Part shown: in pieces, positions 42,122-51,259 of the stretch
How positions within the stretch are numbered: the stretch's first letter is position 1
Layout of the letters: every line of letters begins with the position of its first letter
Origin: Planctomycetaceae bacterium
Lineage (GTDB): Bacteria > Planctomycetota > Planctomycetia > Planctomycetales > Planctomycetaceae
DNA length: 51,385 nt
Direction of reading: 5' to 3'
Assembly (NCBI GenBank): GCA_021732845.1
Contig: JAKFUF010000084.1
Coordinates: 1-51,385 of the forward strand
Translations under genes and position numbers: made by a program
The notes under the pieces: model-generated
The model's database searches: none
Seen by the model: only the letters and a program-made list of their open reading frames with translations
Told to the model about the DNA's origin: nothing

Positions 42122-42601
42122 TCACCGCAGAATGAGCAGTGCCTCTTCACATGCCAGGTAACGGTCGGTCGCGGGTGAAATCTGAATTCGAACGATCTCG
42201 AATCCACACTTCTGCAGGATCCGCAACGAGGCGGCGTTGCTGGTGGCGACCTGCGCGTGCAAGGGTCGGCGAGTGACCTCGCACAACAGCAGCTCCAGTG
42301 CTCTGCTGGCGATTCCCCGGCCCCAAGAGTTTCTGTCGATCCAATATCCGACAGAATCGAGGCCGTTGAACTGGAAGCACGAGATGTTGCCCACGATCAC
42401 GCCGTCTCGCAGAATCACTCGGGCGGTCACCCGCTCGTCGCGCAAAGCATTCTCCCACAGGGCATCGAACGAGTCTGCGCTGCGGGGAATTGTCACCGCC
42501 ACGCGATTCGATTCTGGATCGAGTTGCATCGCGAAAATCCGCGGCAAGTCTTCGGGCTCAACCGGGCGAAGCTGAACGGTGCTGGTCTCGGAAGGGGACA
42601 T
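42122..42601 (-). CDS. GNAT-family acetyltransferase (RimJ/RimL-like)
   Basis: 159 aa from ATG 42601. GNAT landmarks: VQLRPVEPEDLPRIFAMQLD, DGVIVGNISCFQF, GYWIDRNSWGRGIASRALELL (acetyl-CoA loop R-G-I-A with GxG spacing) and VATSNAASLRILQKCGFE. Transfers an acetyl group from acetyl-CoA to an amine; the RimJ/RimL-like end suggests a protein N-terminal or small-molecule substrate, not determined. The longer frame to 42724 has no family sequence. Confidence 0.9.
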   Translation of the reverse strand: MSPSETSTVQLRPVEPEDLPRIFAMQLDPESNRVAVTIPRSADSFDALWENALRDERVTARVILRDGVIVGNISCFQFNGLDSVGYWIDRNSWGRGIASRALELLLCEVTRRPLHAQVATSNAASLRILQKCGFEIVRIQISPATDRYLACEEALLILR

Positions 42602-42765
42602 CTTGGCTTTCGCGCGGAAGCTGGACAAATTTGCAGCCTGAGGCGACGAAGCGTCAGAAGGTTCGCTCGGTATAAGATTGCGTGATTCCGGGACACCTGT
42701 CGCGGATCCGCTCGCTGCGCTCACTCCAGATCCGCTGGCGGTGTCCTCGAATCACGCAAGGCTGT

Positions 42766-43167
42766 TTATCGAGGTGCTGGCAGCTTGCACGAGTCAGGAG
42801 TGCAGCGACCGGTAAGGCGCAGGCGGTTCTTGGCGAAGACCCAGTAGCCGACATCAAGGAGCTGGGAGATGATCGGCCAGCGGCTGAGCCACACGATCGG
42901 TCCGAGGCCGACGGCGGCATACATCCTGCGGAAGACTTCGACCCCCTTGATCCACGTCCCGTCTGGCAGACGCCCGTGCATTTCGGCCATCAGTTGGGAT
43001 TGGCTGGTGCCAATCGCCGTGGCTGAAAACGCGGGATCATCAATGTTGGTGAAACGGATCTTCCCACGCCGATCCCAGCGGGCCAGCAGGTTGACTTCCC
43101 GGCGGCACAGCGGGCAGCCGCCATCGAAGAAGACCTCAAGTTCTGCCTGGGGGAGGGACGCGGACAT
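42766..43167 (-). CDS. DCC-family (DUF393) thiol-disulfide protein
   Basis: 133 aa from ATG 43167. The DCC motif FFDGGCPLCRREV holds the paired cysteines of a thioredoxin-like fold. Later segments are INIDDPAFSAT-like and VGLGPIVWLSRWPIISQLLDVGYWVFAKNR, ending in a Cys-containing tail (RCTPDSC). Redox role inferred from the family. An ArsR regulator lies 86 nt upstream on the same strand, so this gene may be its target. Confidence 0.88.
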   Translation of the reverse strand: MSASLPQAELEVFFDGGCPLCRREVNLLARWDRRGKIRFTNIDDPAFSATAIGTSQSQLMAEMHGRLPDGTWIKGVEVFRRMYAAVGLGPIVWLSRWPIISQLLDVGYWVFAKNRLRLTGRCTPDSCKLPAPR

Positions 43168-43253
43168 GGGAGCCGTTTCGTGAAGATCTCGGACACGAAT
43201 TCGCACACTCGCCAGGCAGAGCCAATCTTTGCGCTTTAGCCTGGAGTCGATCC

Positions 43254-43583
43254 CTACACTTTGGGAAGCTCCAGCCGGCAACAGCCGAGATCGAGGTATT
43301 CAAGCGCCGTGGCGGGCTTTCCCGGACGGAACACACCGTCCGGGAGGCGGTAGACGATGAACCGGCCCTGACGTTCCTTCTCCACCAGATGAGCCACCCG
43401 CAGGACGCCCAGGTGGTGCGAGATGCTGACGACTTCCACGCTCAGGGCTTCTGAGATCTCGCTGACATTTTTCGGACCGGAGCGCAGGTAGTCGACGATC
43501 CTCAACCGCAGTGGTTCACTGAGGGCTTTCAGCCGCTCGGCGCACGATTCAGGCTGGAGAGGATCGTCAGACACGAAAAACAT
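43254..43583 (-). CDS. ArsR-family winged-helix regulator
   Basis: 109 aa from ATG 43583. Winged-helix features: LKALSEPLRLRIVDYLRSG, NVSEISEALSVEVVSISHHL (recognition helix) and LVEKERQGRFIVYRL (wing). There is a CC pair near the C-terminus (LDLGCCRLELP), but the classical CxC metal site in helix 3 is not seen, so the signal is uncertain. Probably acts on itself and the DCC gene downstream. Confidence 0.9.
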   Translation of the reverse strand: MFFVSDDPLQPESCAERLKALSEPLRLRIVDYLRSGPKNVSEISEALSVEVVSISHHLGVLRVAHLVEKERQGRFIVYRLPDGVFRPGKPATALEYLDLGCCRLELPKV

Positions 43584-43703
43584 CCGAAATGTGTGGCGTT
43601 GAATCGCGTCCCTGCGAGATTGCGGAACATCCGCGGCCACGCACTTCCCTGTGCATCCCGTCGACTTGTCGACTACCGGGCCGAACTCAACTGGAGCTTG
43701 CCA

Positions 43704-44141
43704 CTACTCCGCGGCGGCGACTGCCGCTTCAGGCTCTTCCGCGTCTGCGTCCATCGCTTCTGGCTCGGACACTTCCGGCTCAACAGGTTCGATCGGAGCG
43801 GCGACCGGTTCGACAATCGTCCAGGTCATCAGGTGCATTTCGATCGAGCAAACGGTGCTCTTCTTGCCGTCTGAATGCGGCGCGATTTCGAAGCCGGCTT
43901 CCTTCAGCTTGGTGGCGTGCTCCGATTCCGCTTCGAAACCATGGTCGTCGCGGACAGCGCGGAACCAGTGCAGGTGCGGCCAGTCGCGGCGGACGACCCG
44001 CAGGCACGAGTCCATGGCGCGACCGTTGGCCCCGGCGGCGAAACCCGCCCGGCGGGCGATTTGAGTGTAGGTGGCGATCTTACCAGCCCGTTTCAGTTCC
44101 CACAGAACTTCGGCAACTTCATCAGCGCGGGACGAGGCCAT
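43704..44141 (-). CDS. Alkyltransferase-like (MGMT C-domain) protein with acidic tail
   Basis: 145 aa from ATG 44141 (44150 is possible). Residues about 5-75 resemble the DNA-binding domain of O6-alkylguanine transferases: EVLWELKRAGKIATYTQIARRAG, CLRVVRRDW and HLHWFRAVRDDHG. The active PCHRV is replaced by HWFRAV, so there is no acceptor Cys; this is the alkyltransferase-like (ATL) pattern, where the protein flags lesions for excision repair. The last 40 residues are Pro/Glu/Ala-rich. ATL status is inferred from a remote match. Confidence 0.7.
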   Translation of the reverse strand: MASSRADEVAEVLWELKRAGKIATYTQIARRAGFAAGANGRAMDSCLRVVRRDWPHLHWFRAVRDDHGFEAESEHATKLKEAGFEIAPHSDGKKSTVCSIEMHLMTWTIVEPVAAPIEPVEPEVSEPEAMDADAEEPEAAVAAAE

Positions 44142-44523
44142 CTTAAACATTCTCCAAGCGGTTTCTGGGTTCGCCTTCAGCCGGTCCCCGACACGTGCAA
44201 CACGGGGCAATTGGTCGCGGCGAATTGCCGTTCAAGCACAGTGAGGCTCACTGTGTCAGACTTCAGTGACAGGGTTCTCTGACATGTCATCATGCATCCG
44301 GCATTGTCTACAGATTCAGCATACTCGAAACGGTCAATCAGCCTCAACCCCGCGTTGCGAACTCCGAACTCCAACGGCCGCTTGAGCGCCCTCACCGGCG
44401 CAGGGTTAGAACGGAAGGCGCTTACGCTGTGGCAGGAGGGCACGGGCGCTGCCGAGCCGCAGGCAACGAATCCAGTTCACCGTGGCTCAACCGGAGTTGG
44501 AACTCCACCCGCGACGTCTGCCG
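44142..44523. other. Spacer with a perfect hairpin
   Basis: About 380 nt between the permease gene and the ATL gene. It contains the hairpin CACAGTGA-GGC-TCACTGTG (44237-44255). No gene is supported. Confidence 0.5.
44237..44255. promoter_or_regulatory. Perfect 8-bp palindrome, possible operator or mRNA structure
   Basis: CACAGTGA (44237-44244) and TCACTGTG (44248-44255) pair perfectly with a 3-nt loop, about 95 nt upstream of the ATL gene. No T-run follows. A regulator site or an mRNA hairpin are both possible. Confidence 0.45.
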
Positions 44524-46095
44524 TCACTCCGTGAGACCGCGGGCAACGTCCGAGAAGTAGGCGGTGAAGCCCGGCACGATGCCCACCACCACCGCCAGCA
44601 GCATCAGCGCGGGGAACAGGCACAGTTCAGTCGACTCGAACGACCACGGATTGATCAGCATGTCGGCCGAATACTCCACGATTGGCGTGGCGAGGACGAT
44701 CAACAGATGTCCCAGCAGCATTCCGCCAATTCCGCCGGCCAGACAGATCAGCACCGACTCGACCACGATGATCGACAGCACCGTCATCCGGTTGGCCCCC
44801 AGAGCCCGCATCACGGCAATCTCGCGGCGACGGTCGGCCATGGTGTTGTAGATGCTGACAAAGATCCCCATGCCGGAGACCGCGATGATCAGCGAGGTCA
44901 TCACCACCAGCCCGATGCGCACCTTGACCACGACGTTGCTCAGCAGTTTGCTGATCTGCTCGATGGGGTTGGCCGCCTGCATCCGCGGCCCCTCGTTGAT
45001 CTCGACCGTCATGTGATAGGCCAGCAGCGGGCTCTTCGCGCGGACGAGGATCGCCGTGATCTCCTTGTCCAGGTACGGGTCGTTTTTCGCCGCCTCCATC
45101 GCCTGGGCCGCGCCGACCTGGTTCTCCTGGAACTTCGCTTCGCGCTCGAGGGCTTCGTCCTTCGGCTTCAGGTGGCCGGAAATGCTGAAGAAACCATCCA
45201 GGTGAATGAACACCGCGCGGTCGGTGGGGGTGCCGGTCGGGGCCAGAATGCCCACGACCTTGAACGGACTGTCAGTGTGCAGATCCTTGGTGTTGCCCCC
45301 GTGTGCCAGCGGAAACTCGTGACCAATTTTCCAGCCGTAGGTCTGAGCCACGCGCGAGCCAATGATGGCATCGCGCTGTGTTGGGGTCTTCGGATCCTTG
45401 AAGAATTCACCGGCCTGCAATTTGAAGCTCTTGCCGGGAACGTAGGGCAGATCCCAATAGTGCGGGACGGTGCCGATGATGCGGAAGCGAGCGTCCGGCG
45501 TGGTGTCGCCCAGGGCAAAGGGGATCGCCTCCTCCACCCAATTCTGCTTTTTGAGCCACACGTAATCGGAATACGGACGGTTCTCGATCGGCTGGTCCAT
45601 GAAGAACATGGTGTTCAGCACGAGCTGCATCGGGCTGCCCTTCGCCCCCAGGACGAGGTGGTAGCTCGTGGCGCTTTGGGTGAACATCCGCGTGACCACG
45701 CCATTGATCACCAGCACCGTGACCATCAGGGCGACGCCCAGGGCCACGCTGAGGGCGGTCATCGACGAGGAGACCGTTCGCTGACGGATGCTCTTGCCGG
45801 CGATCAGCGCCAGGTCGGGGATCGGATCGCGCCAGATTGAGGCGAGAAAGGAGGCCAGCCCCAGTCCGATGCTTCCATAGATCGTCTTCCAGAGCAGCGG
45901 TGACTTGAGCCACGTCTCCGGATTGGACAACAAAACGTGAGCCGTCGCCCTACCACCAATCGGAAACGGAGACCGAATCCGCAGGGCGTCTTCCACCAGC
46001 TTTTGAATGACTTCCAGCGACACCCCCGTCGCCACGCCGAGCAGCACAGCCAGCAGACCGAAGACAAACCAGAAGCCAAGGCGGTGCGAATTCAT
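44524..46095 (-). CDS. MacB/FtsX-type ABC transporter permease
   Basis: 523 aa from ATG 46095. The C-terminal half is the FtsX-type permease core: VGLVVMTSLIIAVSGMGIFVSIYNTMADRRREIAVMRALG, SIIVVESVLICLAGGIGGMLLG and LFPALMLLAVVVGIVPGF. A large soluble MacB-PCD-like loop separates an early membrane segment (ALSVALGVALMVTVLVING) from the C-terminal three. Two further hydrophobic segments (about 9-25 and 75-95) precede it and are unusual. Such permeases need an ATPase; none is adjacent in the window. Probably exports or extracts lipid-linked substrates; specificity unknown. Confidence 0.9.
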   Translation of the reverse strand: MNSHRLGFWFVFGLLAVLLGVATGVSLEVIQKLVEDALRIRSPFPIGGRATAHVLLSNPETWLKSPLLWKTIYGSIGLGLASFLASIWRDPIPDLALIAGKSIRQRTVSSSMTALSVALGVALMVTVLVINGVVTRMFTQSATSYHLVLGAKGSPMQLVLNTMFFMDQPIENRPYSDYVWLKKQNWVEEAIPFALGDTTPDARFRIIGTVPHYWDLPYVPGKSFKLQAGEFFKDPKTPTQRDAIIGSRVAQTYGWKIGHEFPLAHGGNTKDLHTDSPFKVVGILAPTGTPTDRAVFIHLDGFFSISGHLKPKDEALEREAKFQENQVGAAQAMEAAKNDPYLDKEITAILVRAKSPLLAYHMTVEINEGPRMQAANPIEQISKLLSNVVVKVRIGLVVMTSLIIAVSGMGIFVSIYNTMADRRREIAVMRALGANRMTVLSIIVVESVLICLAGGIGGMLLGHLLIVLATPIVEYSADMLINPWSFESTELCLFPALMLLAVVVGIVPGFTAYFSDVARGLTE

Positions 46096-46141
46096 TGGGC
46101 CGGAAGCATGTTCGGGATGGTGTGAACTCAATACGCAGGAT

Positions 46142-46209
46142 GGGCTTCCTAGCCCGTCCACAGGCAACTCACGTTTTTTCTAGGTACGCACGGCCAAGGA
46201 AGGCCGTGC
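46142..46209. repeat. Pair of short palindromes (planctomycete-type)
   Basis: GGGCT-TCCT-AGCCC (46142-46155) and GCACGGCC-6 nt-GGCCGTGC (46188-46209) lie in the gap between the symporter end and the permease start. A T-run (46174-46179) separates them. Probably a composite repeat, possibly doubling as a terminator. Confidence 0.5.
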
Positions 46210-46264
46210 GACACGGATTATGTTCTCACTACGGACGGGAAATGCAAGTCGTTTGCAAAAACTG

Positions 46265-47950
46265 TCACGATTGCGAGTCGATGCTCAGATCCCGAACATC
46301 ATCCTGCAAGGCGGCCGGGCGGGCGTCTTCCGTCGGCACCGCCATCAGGAATGCTTGGTGTCTCGTGAACCAGGTGAGCCCAAATGTGTTCTGCGGCAGT
46401 GGGCGGTCCAACAGGCTAAAGACAATGGCGCACAGCGTCTGAATCCACATGCTCCCCGGCACGATCCAGGTGAAGCTGATGTCCTGCTTTGACAGCCCGA
46501 ACTCCTTCGCGTAGGCCATCGCCAAGCCTGATGCGAGGCCGATGGCCGTGGCTGGAACGATGGCTCGCCCGGTCACGAATGGCAGGAAGATGCCAATCAG
46601 AAACATTCCGCCCATTGGGGCCGTGAAGCAATTGAAGCTGCGGGGCATCATCTCCACGATGGACCGATCGCCTGTCGCTCGGTGCAAAACATAGGCGACC
46701 AGGGTGATCGCCAGACCGGCAATCAGGGTGATCCATTTTGCCGCCTTCAGCAGGCCGTCGTCGCCGGGACTTCTCAGCCGGCTGGCTCCCGGCGTGTACA
46801 CCGACTGGGGAGGCTTGCGTGACTTTTCCACGCAGATGACCGTCGCCAGCGAGTTGATGCCGGAGTCGATGGTGGACATCGCCGCCCCGAGCACGGCCGC
46901 GAGCACGGCACCGGCCCAACCGGGGGGCAGATGCTGCACCATGAACATCGGGAAAATTTCATCTGCCTTGAAGGTGGCGGGAAATTTGCCCGGTCCCTTC
47001 GTGTAGAAATAAACGAGCGCCAGACCGACCACCATCAGCATGGTGTTGATCAGCACCCCGGCCAGTGACGCGGTGACAAACGCCCGCCGGGCGCGCTTGA
47101 TGTTCTTGGTGGCGAAATACCGCTGCACCGTCATTTGGTTCCCGGAGTGCGTGCAGAGGTGCCACAGAAACATGTGCAGGGCGACGGAGAAGATGGTCGC
47201 CCGGGTAAACGGGCTAAAACTGAACCACTCCAGTTCCACCATCTTTTGGTCGGCTCGATAGGCCAGTGTTCCACGGTACCAGTCCATCGGGCCGGAATTC
47301 GTGGTGCGGGCGACGAACACCACGGTGATGACCGCGCCTGCGAGCATCAGCCCCATTTGCAGCACATCGGTCCAGACCACGGCACGCAGACCGCCCATGA
47401 CCGTGTAAATGGTGGTCACCACACCCACCGTGGCGATCACCAGCCACAGCGGCATTCCCGTGACATGCGTCAGAGCCCGCGATGTCATGAGGACGACCAA
47501 TCCCATCCAGGCGATCGTCATGCACGTAAACAGAGTGGCTCCCAGCAACCGGGCCGGGTAGTTGAAGCGGAACTCCAGGTATTCGTAGGCCGACGTGAAG
47601 CGGAACCGCATCAGAAACGGAATAAAGAACGCCCAGACAATGTACATTTCCAGCGGGATCGCCAGCATCTTTCCCAGGAAATTCATCACCCCGGACTTCC
47701 AGACTTCGCCCGGCTCCGACAGGTAGGTCAGACTCGAAAGCAGTGTCGCCAGCACGCTGAGACCCACCGCGAACCACGGCAGACCCCGGCTGGCCAGAAA
47801 ATACTCGTCGTTCGTCTCCTGCCTGCGCGACGCCAGAAAACCGATCAGCAGCGTGAGCGCCAGGTAGCCGACGATGACCGCATGGTCCTGCCAGGCAAGG
47901 GCAAACAACACAGCGAGACTCCCGAGCGAATGGGCAAGTTGGTGAGACAA
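46265..47950 (-). CDS. Sodium:solute symporter (SSS family)
   Basis: 561 aa with about 13 membrane segments. Family segments: ETNDEYFLASRGLPWFAVGLSVLATLLSSLTYL at TM2-3 (Na+ site region), MTVQRYFATKNIKRARRAF and AVLGAAMSTIDSGINSLATVI. Imports a sugar, acid or similar solute with Na+; substrate unknown. No ATG starts the frame: TTG 47950 is the longest, a GTG 13 codons later is possible, and no ribosome site is convincing. The gene is transcribed toward the permease, 169 nt away. Confidence 0.9.
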   Translation of the reverse strand: MSHQLAHSLGSLAVLFALAWQDHAVIVGYLALTLLIGFLASRRQETNDEYFLASRGLPWFAVGLSVLATLLSSLTYLSEPGEVWKSGVMNFLGKMLAIPLEMYIVWAFFIPFLMRFRFTSAYEYLEFRFNYPARLLGATLFTCMTIAWMGLVVLMTSRALTHVTGMPLWLVIATVGVVTTIYTVMGGLRAVVWTDVLQMGLMLAGAVITVVFVARTTNSGPMDWYRGTLAYRADQKMVELEWFSFSPFTRATIFSVALHMFLWHLCTHSGNQMTVQRYFATKNIKRARRAFVTASLAGVLINTMLMVVGLALVYFYTKGPGKFPATFKADEIFPMFMVQHLPPGWAGAVLAAVLGAAMSTIDSGINSLATVICVEKSRKPPQSVYTPGASRLRSPGDDGLLKAAKWITLIAGLAITLVAYVLHRATGDRSIVEMMPRSFNCFTAPMGGMFLIGIFLPFVTGRAIVPATAIGLASGLAMAYAKEFGLSKQDISFTWIVPGSMWIQTLCAIVFSLLDRPLPQNTFGLTWFTRHQAFLMAVPTEDARPAALQDDVRDLSIDSQS

Positions 47951-48257
47951 TGGTGATTACGCGAAACGTGTGGGCAATCTACCAGATGCCGGGAATCGAG
48001 TTAATGCCTCATTGCCAATGCTCAATGCTTCAGATGGGATCGAAACCGCTGAAAGGAGCGAGACCCTCCACGGGGTGCCAAGCGTCGAAGGGCAATTTCG
48101 TACTCGTCGTACTCCGCACGGCGTGGTGCAAAAGCCGGTCCACCACCGAGATGAACTCGGTGGTGGCGACCATCACAGGCGTGGCAAGGCCCGGTTGCGG
48201 CGGACGTGAGGACCGCGGCAAGAATAACTGTCGAATTTTGACGAGCCGCACAGCCAA

Positions 48258-48360
48258 TGAGCCGGAGGGCCTTAGCCGGCCTTAGCCCCCGGTTGGAGGA
48301 TGATCGGAAGACGCCAACGCCACGAACCGGACGCTAACGCGCGCTAACGCGTGCCGGCTG
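48258..48360. repeat. REP-like cluster with duplicated cores
   Basis: GCCGGAGGGCCTTAGCC followed at once by GGCCTTAGCCCCCGGTTGG, then ACGCTAACGC followed by GCGCTAACGCGTGCCGGC. Each motif is doubled by about 10 nt. The GGCCTTAGCCCCCGG and CTAACGCGTGCCGG motifs are typical of planctomycete intergenic repeats as I remember them. Confidence 0.6.
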
Positions 48361-48413
48361 ATGAATCTGCCCACCATGTTATTGTTGCCGCGATCCTGAG
48401 TCACAATGTAGGC

Positions 48414-48502
48414 GAGTCACTCCGTGACTCGAACCCGGCCGGAGTGACTGCGCGACTTTGTGTCCTTTGCTCTGCGAGAGGCACGGCGGTCCGGCGATGG
48501 CA
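48414..48502. repeat. Dispersed intergenic repeat, copy B
   Basis: Palindrome GAGTCAC-TCC-GTGACTC (48414-48430), then GGAGTGACT, GCGACTTTG, GCGAGAGGC and GGTCCGGCG blocks in the order seen at 1312-1383. Confidence 0.65.
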
Positions 48503-48690
48503 AGTCCCGGTTGAACCGACAGGCCCTGAACCCGGTGGGGGCAAACGAGTCCCCGGCATCCCCCATGCCTGAAATGGGTGGTATCATTGCTGGTTCCGAC
48601 GGCGGCCTTGAAGGCATTCGCCCTTAAGGTGCAAGACGGTTTGAGATCCGGGTCGGCTGAAGCCGACTCTCCGATTGAGAATTCCCGCAC

Positions 48691-49992
48691 ATGTCTGAAT
48701 CTGCAGAGACTGCTCCAGCCACCGTTTCTCCGGTATCGCAACCGCAATCTCATTTCGGCCCCGGGCCGGGGCTCTTGTGGCTCATGCGCCTGCTGGTGAT
48801 GGCCGCCGTGGGCGTGACGGGCTACCTGCTGGCCGTCACGTGGATCCATGGCAGCTTGCCGGCCGGCTGTGGCTCAGGTTCCGGCTGCGCCGCGGTGCTC
48901 TCCAGCCGCTGGGCGTCGGTGTTGGGAATCCCCGTCAGCGCCCCCGCGCTGGCAGTGGACTTGTCGTTGCTGCTGCTGCTCTGCCTGCCGCCGGGCCGGT
49001 CGGACAGGTCGCGGGCCTGGTTGTTCGGGCTGAGACTGCTGCTCGCGGCGACCGTGGCGTGGTCGGCCGTCTGGTTTCTGGGGGTGCAGCTCGCCCTCGT
49101 CGGAAAGCTGTGTGTCTGGTGCGTCACAGCCCACGGCATTGGACTGCTGGTGGCGTTGCTGGTGGCGTGCAGCACGCCAATTCGCTGGATGAGCAACAAG
49201 GCCATCTCAACAGCGTCGAACTTATGGTTTGAGCCAGCGGGACGGTTGACCGGGATGACGGTTCTGGGCGTGTCGATGTTGGCGATGTTCTCTGTCGGCC
49301 TGCTCGCGGTGGCTCAAACGCTGATTGAGCCACCGGTGGTTGTTGGCCGGCTGCCGGCGGGACAGAACGCCGACACTGGACATGGCCCAGAGCGGCGGCT
49401 GGCGGTGTTGAATGGCAAACTGGCCGTTTCACCGCATCAGGAGCCGGTTTTGGGATCGCCGGACGCACCGCATGTTGTCCTGGTGATGTATGACTATTGC
49501 TGTCCCCACTGCCGAGCGATGCATGCCCACCTGATCGAAGCGCAGATCCGGCATCCCGGCAAGATTGCCCTGCTGCTCCTACCGACACCGTTGGACAAAT
49601 CGTGCAATCCGTATGTGGAGGAGACTGAGCCACGGTTCCGCCATGCGTGTGAACTGGCCCGGCACGCACTCGCTGTGTGGGAGGCCAATCCCGCCAAGTT
49701 CCCCGAATACGACAAGTGGCTGTTCGAATCGGAATTTCCGCGTTCGCCGGACGAGGCCCGGATCAAGGCGGTCGAACTGGTCACCGGCACCGCGCTCGAC
49801 CGTGCCCTGGCAAAGCCCGGAATCGCCGCCATGATCCGCCGCAATGTCGAAGCGTACAATTCCAGCGGAGCCGAACGGATTCCGGTTTTGCTGTCGCCGG
49901 GCTTGCAGGGGATCGTCGGCCGGGTGAATGATGAACAGGAACTGCTTGGCATCCTGGAAAAGGAGCTACAGCTTTCGCAACCGAAGCCGTGA
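48691..49992 (+). CDS. VKOR-thioredoxin fusion (disulfide-forming enzyme)
   Basis: 433 aa. The VKOR domain (about 28-165) has four to five membrane helices, the loop Cys pair C60 and C66 (GCGSGSGC), the substrate-side SSRWASVLGIPVS, and the active CVWC (141-144). After another membrane segment (about 188-212) a DsbA-like domain carries YDYCCPHC (CPHC 271-274) and a cis-Pro segment RIPVLLSPG. VKOR passes electrons from the periplasmic thioredoxin partner to quinone, so this single protein could form disulfides in exported proteins. Many Cys-containing exported proteins would be clients. Confidence 0.93.
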   Translation: MSESAETAPATVSPVSQPQSHFGPGPGLLWLMRLLVMAAVGVTGYLLAVTWIHGSLPAGCGSGSGCAAVLSSRWASVLGIPVSAPALAVDLSLLLLLCLPPGRSDRSRAWLFGLRLLLAATVAWSAVWFLGVQLALVGKLCVWCVTAHGIGLLVALLVACSTPIRWMSNKAISTASNLWFEPAGRLTGMTVLGVSMLAMFSVGLLAVAQTLIEPPVVVGRLPAGQNADTGHGPERRLAVLNGKLAVSPHQEPVLGSPDAPHVVLVMYDYCCPHCRAMHAHLIEAQIRHPGKIALLLLPTPLDKSCNPYVEETEPRFRHACELARHALAVWEANPAKFPEYDKWLFESEFPRSPDEARIKAVELVTGTALDRALAKPGIAAMIRRNVEAYNSSGAERIPVLLSPGLQGIVGRVNDEQELLGILEKELQLSQPKP

Positions 49993-50103
49993 ACGTCATT
50001 TCACAGGAAGCGTGGACGAACCGCACTCCCGACTTGAGCGGCGTGGGCGCGGTCTGGTGTAATCGATCGAGTCTGAACTCACTTCTCACCCGCGGGGTGC
50101 TGC

Positions 50104-51039
50104 ATGTTTCGCAACGCGTTTGTCTGCCTGTTTCTGGTCGTCGCCTCGGTGGGGATCGCCGCCCCCGCGCGAGCCCAGGGGATCAAGGCGATGAAAGACA
50201 ATGCCGTCACCAACAGCGTGGGCATGAAGTTCATCTACATTCCCTCCGGCGTGTACCAGATGGGCGCGAGCGAGCGGGGAGCGCAGAACAGCGAGATGCC
50301 GCAGCACGCCGAGCGGGTGGACCATCCGTTCTACCTGGGGATGTATGAAGTGACCCAGGCGGAATACCGCAAGGTGATGGAGCTGGCGTCCAAGAATCTC
50401 GAGATTCCGAAAGAGGGTGGAGACCCCGGTCCGCGCGTTCCACTGTGGGGCACGCCCAGCACCTTCTCGAAGTCTGGCTCCGGTGCCCGCTTCGTCCGCG
50501 GGCTGAACACCGACAACTTCCCGGTCGAAACTGTGTCCTGGGATGACGCACAGCGGTTTTGCAATGAGTTGAGCCGCCTGCCAGCGGAGCGCCAGGCGCG
50601 GCGGAAGTATCGCCTGCCAACCGAAATTGAATGGGAATACGCCTGCCGAGCCGGTACCACGACCGCCTACATCTATGGCGATGAACTGAACTCGTCGCAG
50701 GCCAATGTCAAGGACATCAGCGGTCTTGGCAAAACATTGAACCGGACCACCGCCGTCGGTTCTTACGCCCCCAATGCGTGGGGCCTGTACGACATGCATG
50801 GGAACGTGGCGGAATGGTGCGGGGGCTATTACGACCCCGAGGCCTACGGGAAGATCAAAACCAAGAAGTTCGTCCCTTCGTTCGAAAAGATCATGCGCGG
50901 AGTCCGCGGTGGCTCCTGGGCAGCCACGCCGTTCCAAGCCCGCTCGGCCTCCCGCGAATTCTCCCGGCCCGGTCCCCGGAATCACTCCGTGGGATTTCGC
51001 GTGGTCCGCATCGCGCATGAAGAGGATGCCGCGCCGTGA
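50104..51039 (+). CDS. SUMF1/FGE-family exported protein
   Basis: 311 aa with a cleavable signal peptide (FVCLFLVVASVGIAAPARA). FGE-type landmarks: NSVGMKFIYIPSGVYQMG, GMYEVTQAEYRKVM, ETVSWDDAQRFCNELS, YRLPTEIEWEYACRAG, NAWGLYDMHGNVAEWC, RGVRGGSW and VGFRVVR. Complete length. Lies 111 nt after the VKOR-thioredoxin gene on the same strand. No sulfatase is nearby; the role is unknown. Confidence 0.9.
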   Translation: MFRNAFVCLFLVVASVGIAAPARAQGIKAMKDNAVTNSVGMKFIYIPSGVYQMGASERGAQNSEMPQHAERVDHPFYLGMYEVTQAEYRKVMELASKNLEIPKEGGDPGPRVPLWGTPSTFSKSGSGARFVRGLNTDNFPVETVSWDDAQRFCNELSRLPAERQARRKYRLPTEIEWEYACRAGTTTAYIYGDELNSSQANVKDISGLGKTLNRTTAVGSYAPNAWGLYDMHGNVAEWCGGYYDPEAYGKIKTKKFVPSFEKIMRGVRGGSWAATPFQARSASREFSRPGPRNHSVGFRVVRIAHEEDAAP

Positions 51040-51259
51040 AGGCATGCCGGACAAGGCTTCACCACTCGGATGCGGGCGTGATCTGGCGTGGATAAGCACG
51101 GTGGCTTGGGATTCACACTGCGGGGGTTGCCGCCAGACGTTCGCGTTCTTTTGCAGGAGCAAAAACGACTTTACGCCGGCCCCAACGGCAGGGTGGTCCG
51201 GTGTGACGGATCTCAAACGTGGCCAACGGTTCGTCTCGATGCAACGACCGGCGCGGCGG
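51040..51259. other. Spacer downstream of the FGE-like gene (intron 3' exon)
   Basis: 220 nt with no recognised feature. On the minus strand it would be the 3' exon next to the intron end at about 51260. Confidence 0.4.

Larger units (their letters stand above)
47951..48690. other. Repeat-rich intergenic region
   Basis: 740 nt with no convincing gene. It holds palindromic planctomycete-type repeats (48250-48360) and a second copy of the 1312-1383 element (48414-48502). A 75-codon minus-strand frame (48030-48257) looks protein-like only in part and was not called. Confidence 0.55.

Noticed and set aside
44482-45840. 452-aa plus-strand open frame
   Set aside because: Antisense to the permease; His/Gln/Asp-rich mirror sequence.
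48030-48257. 75-codon minus-strand frame
   Set aside because: Partly protein-like but lies in a repeat-rich gap with no ribosome site; more likely repeat-derived.
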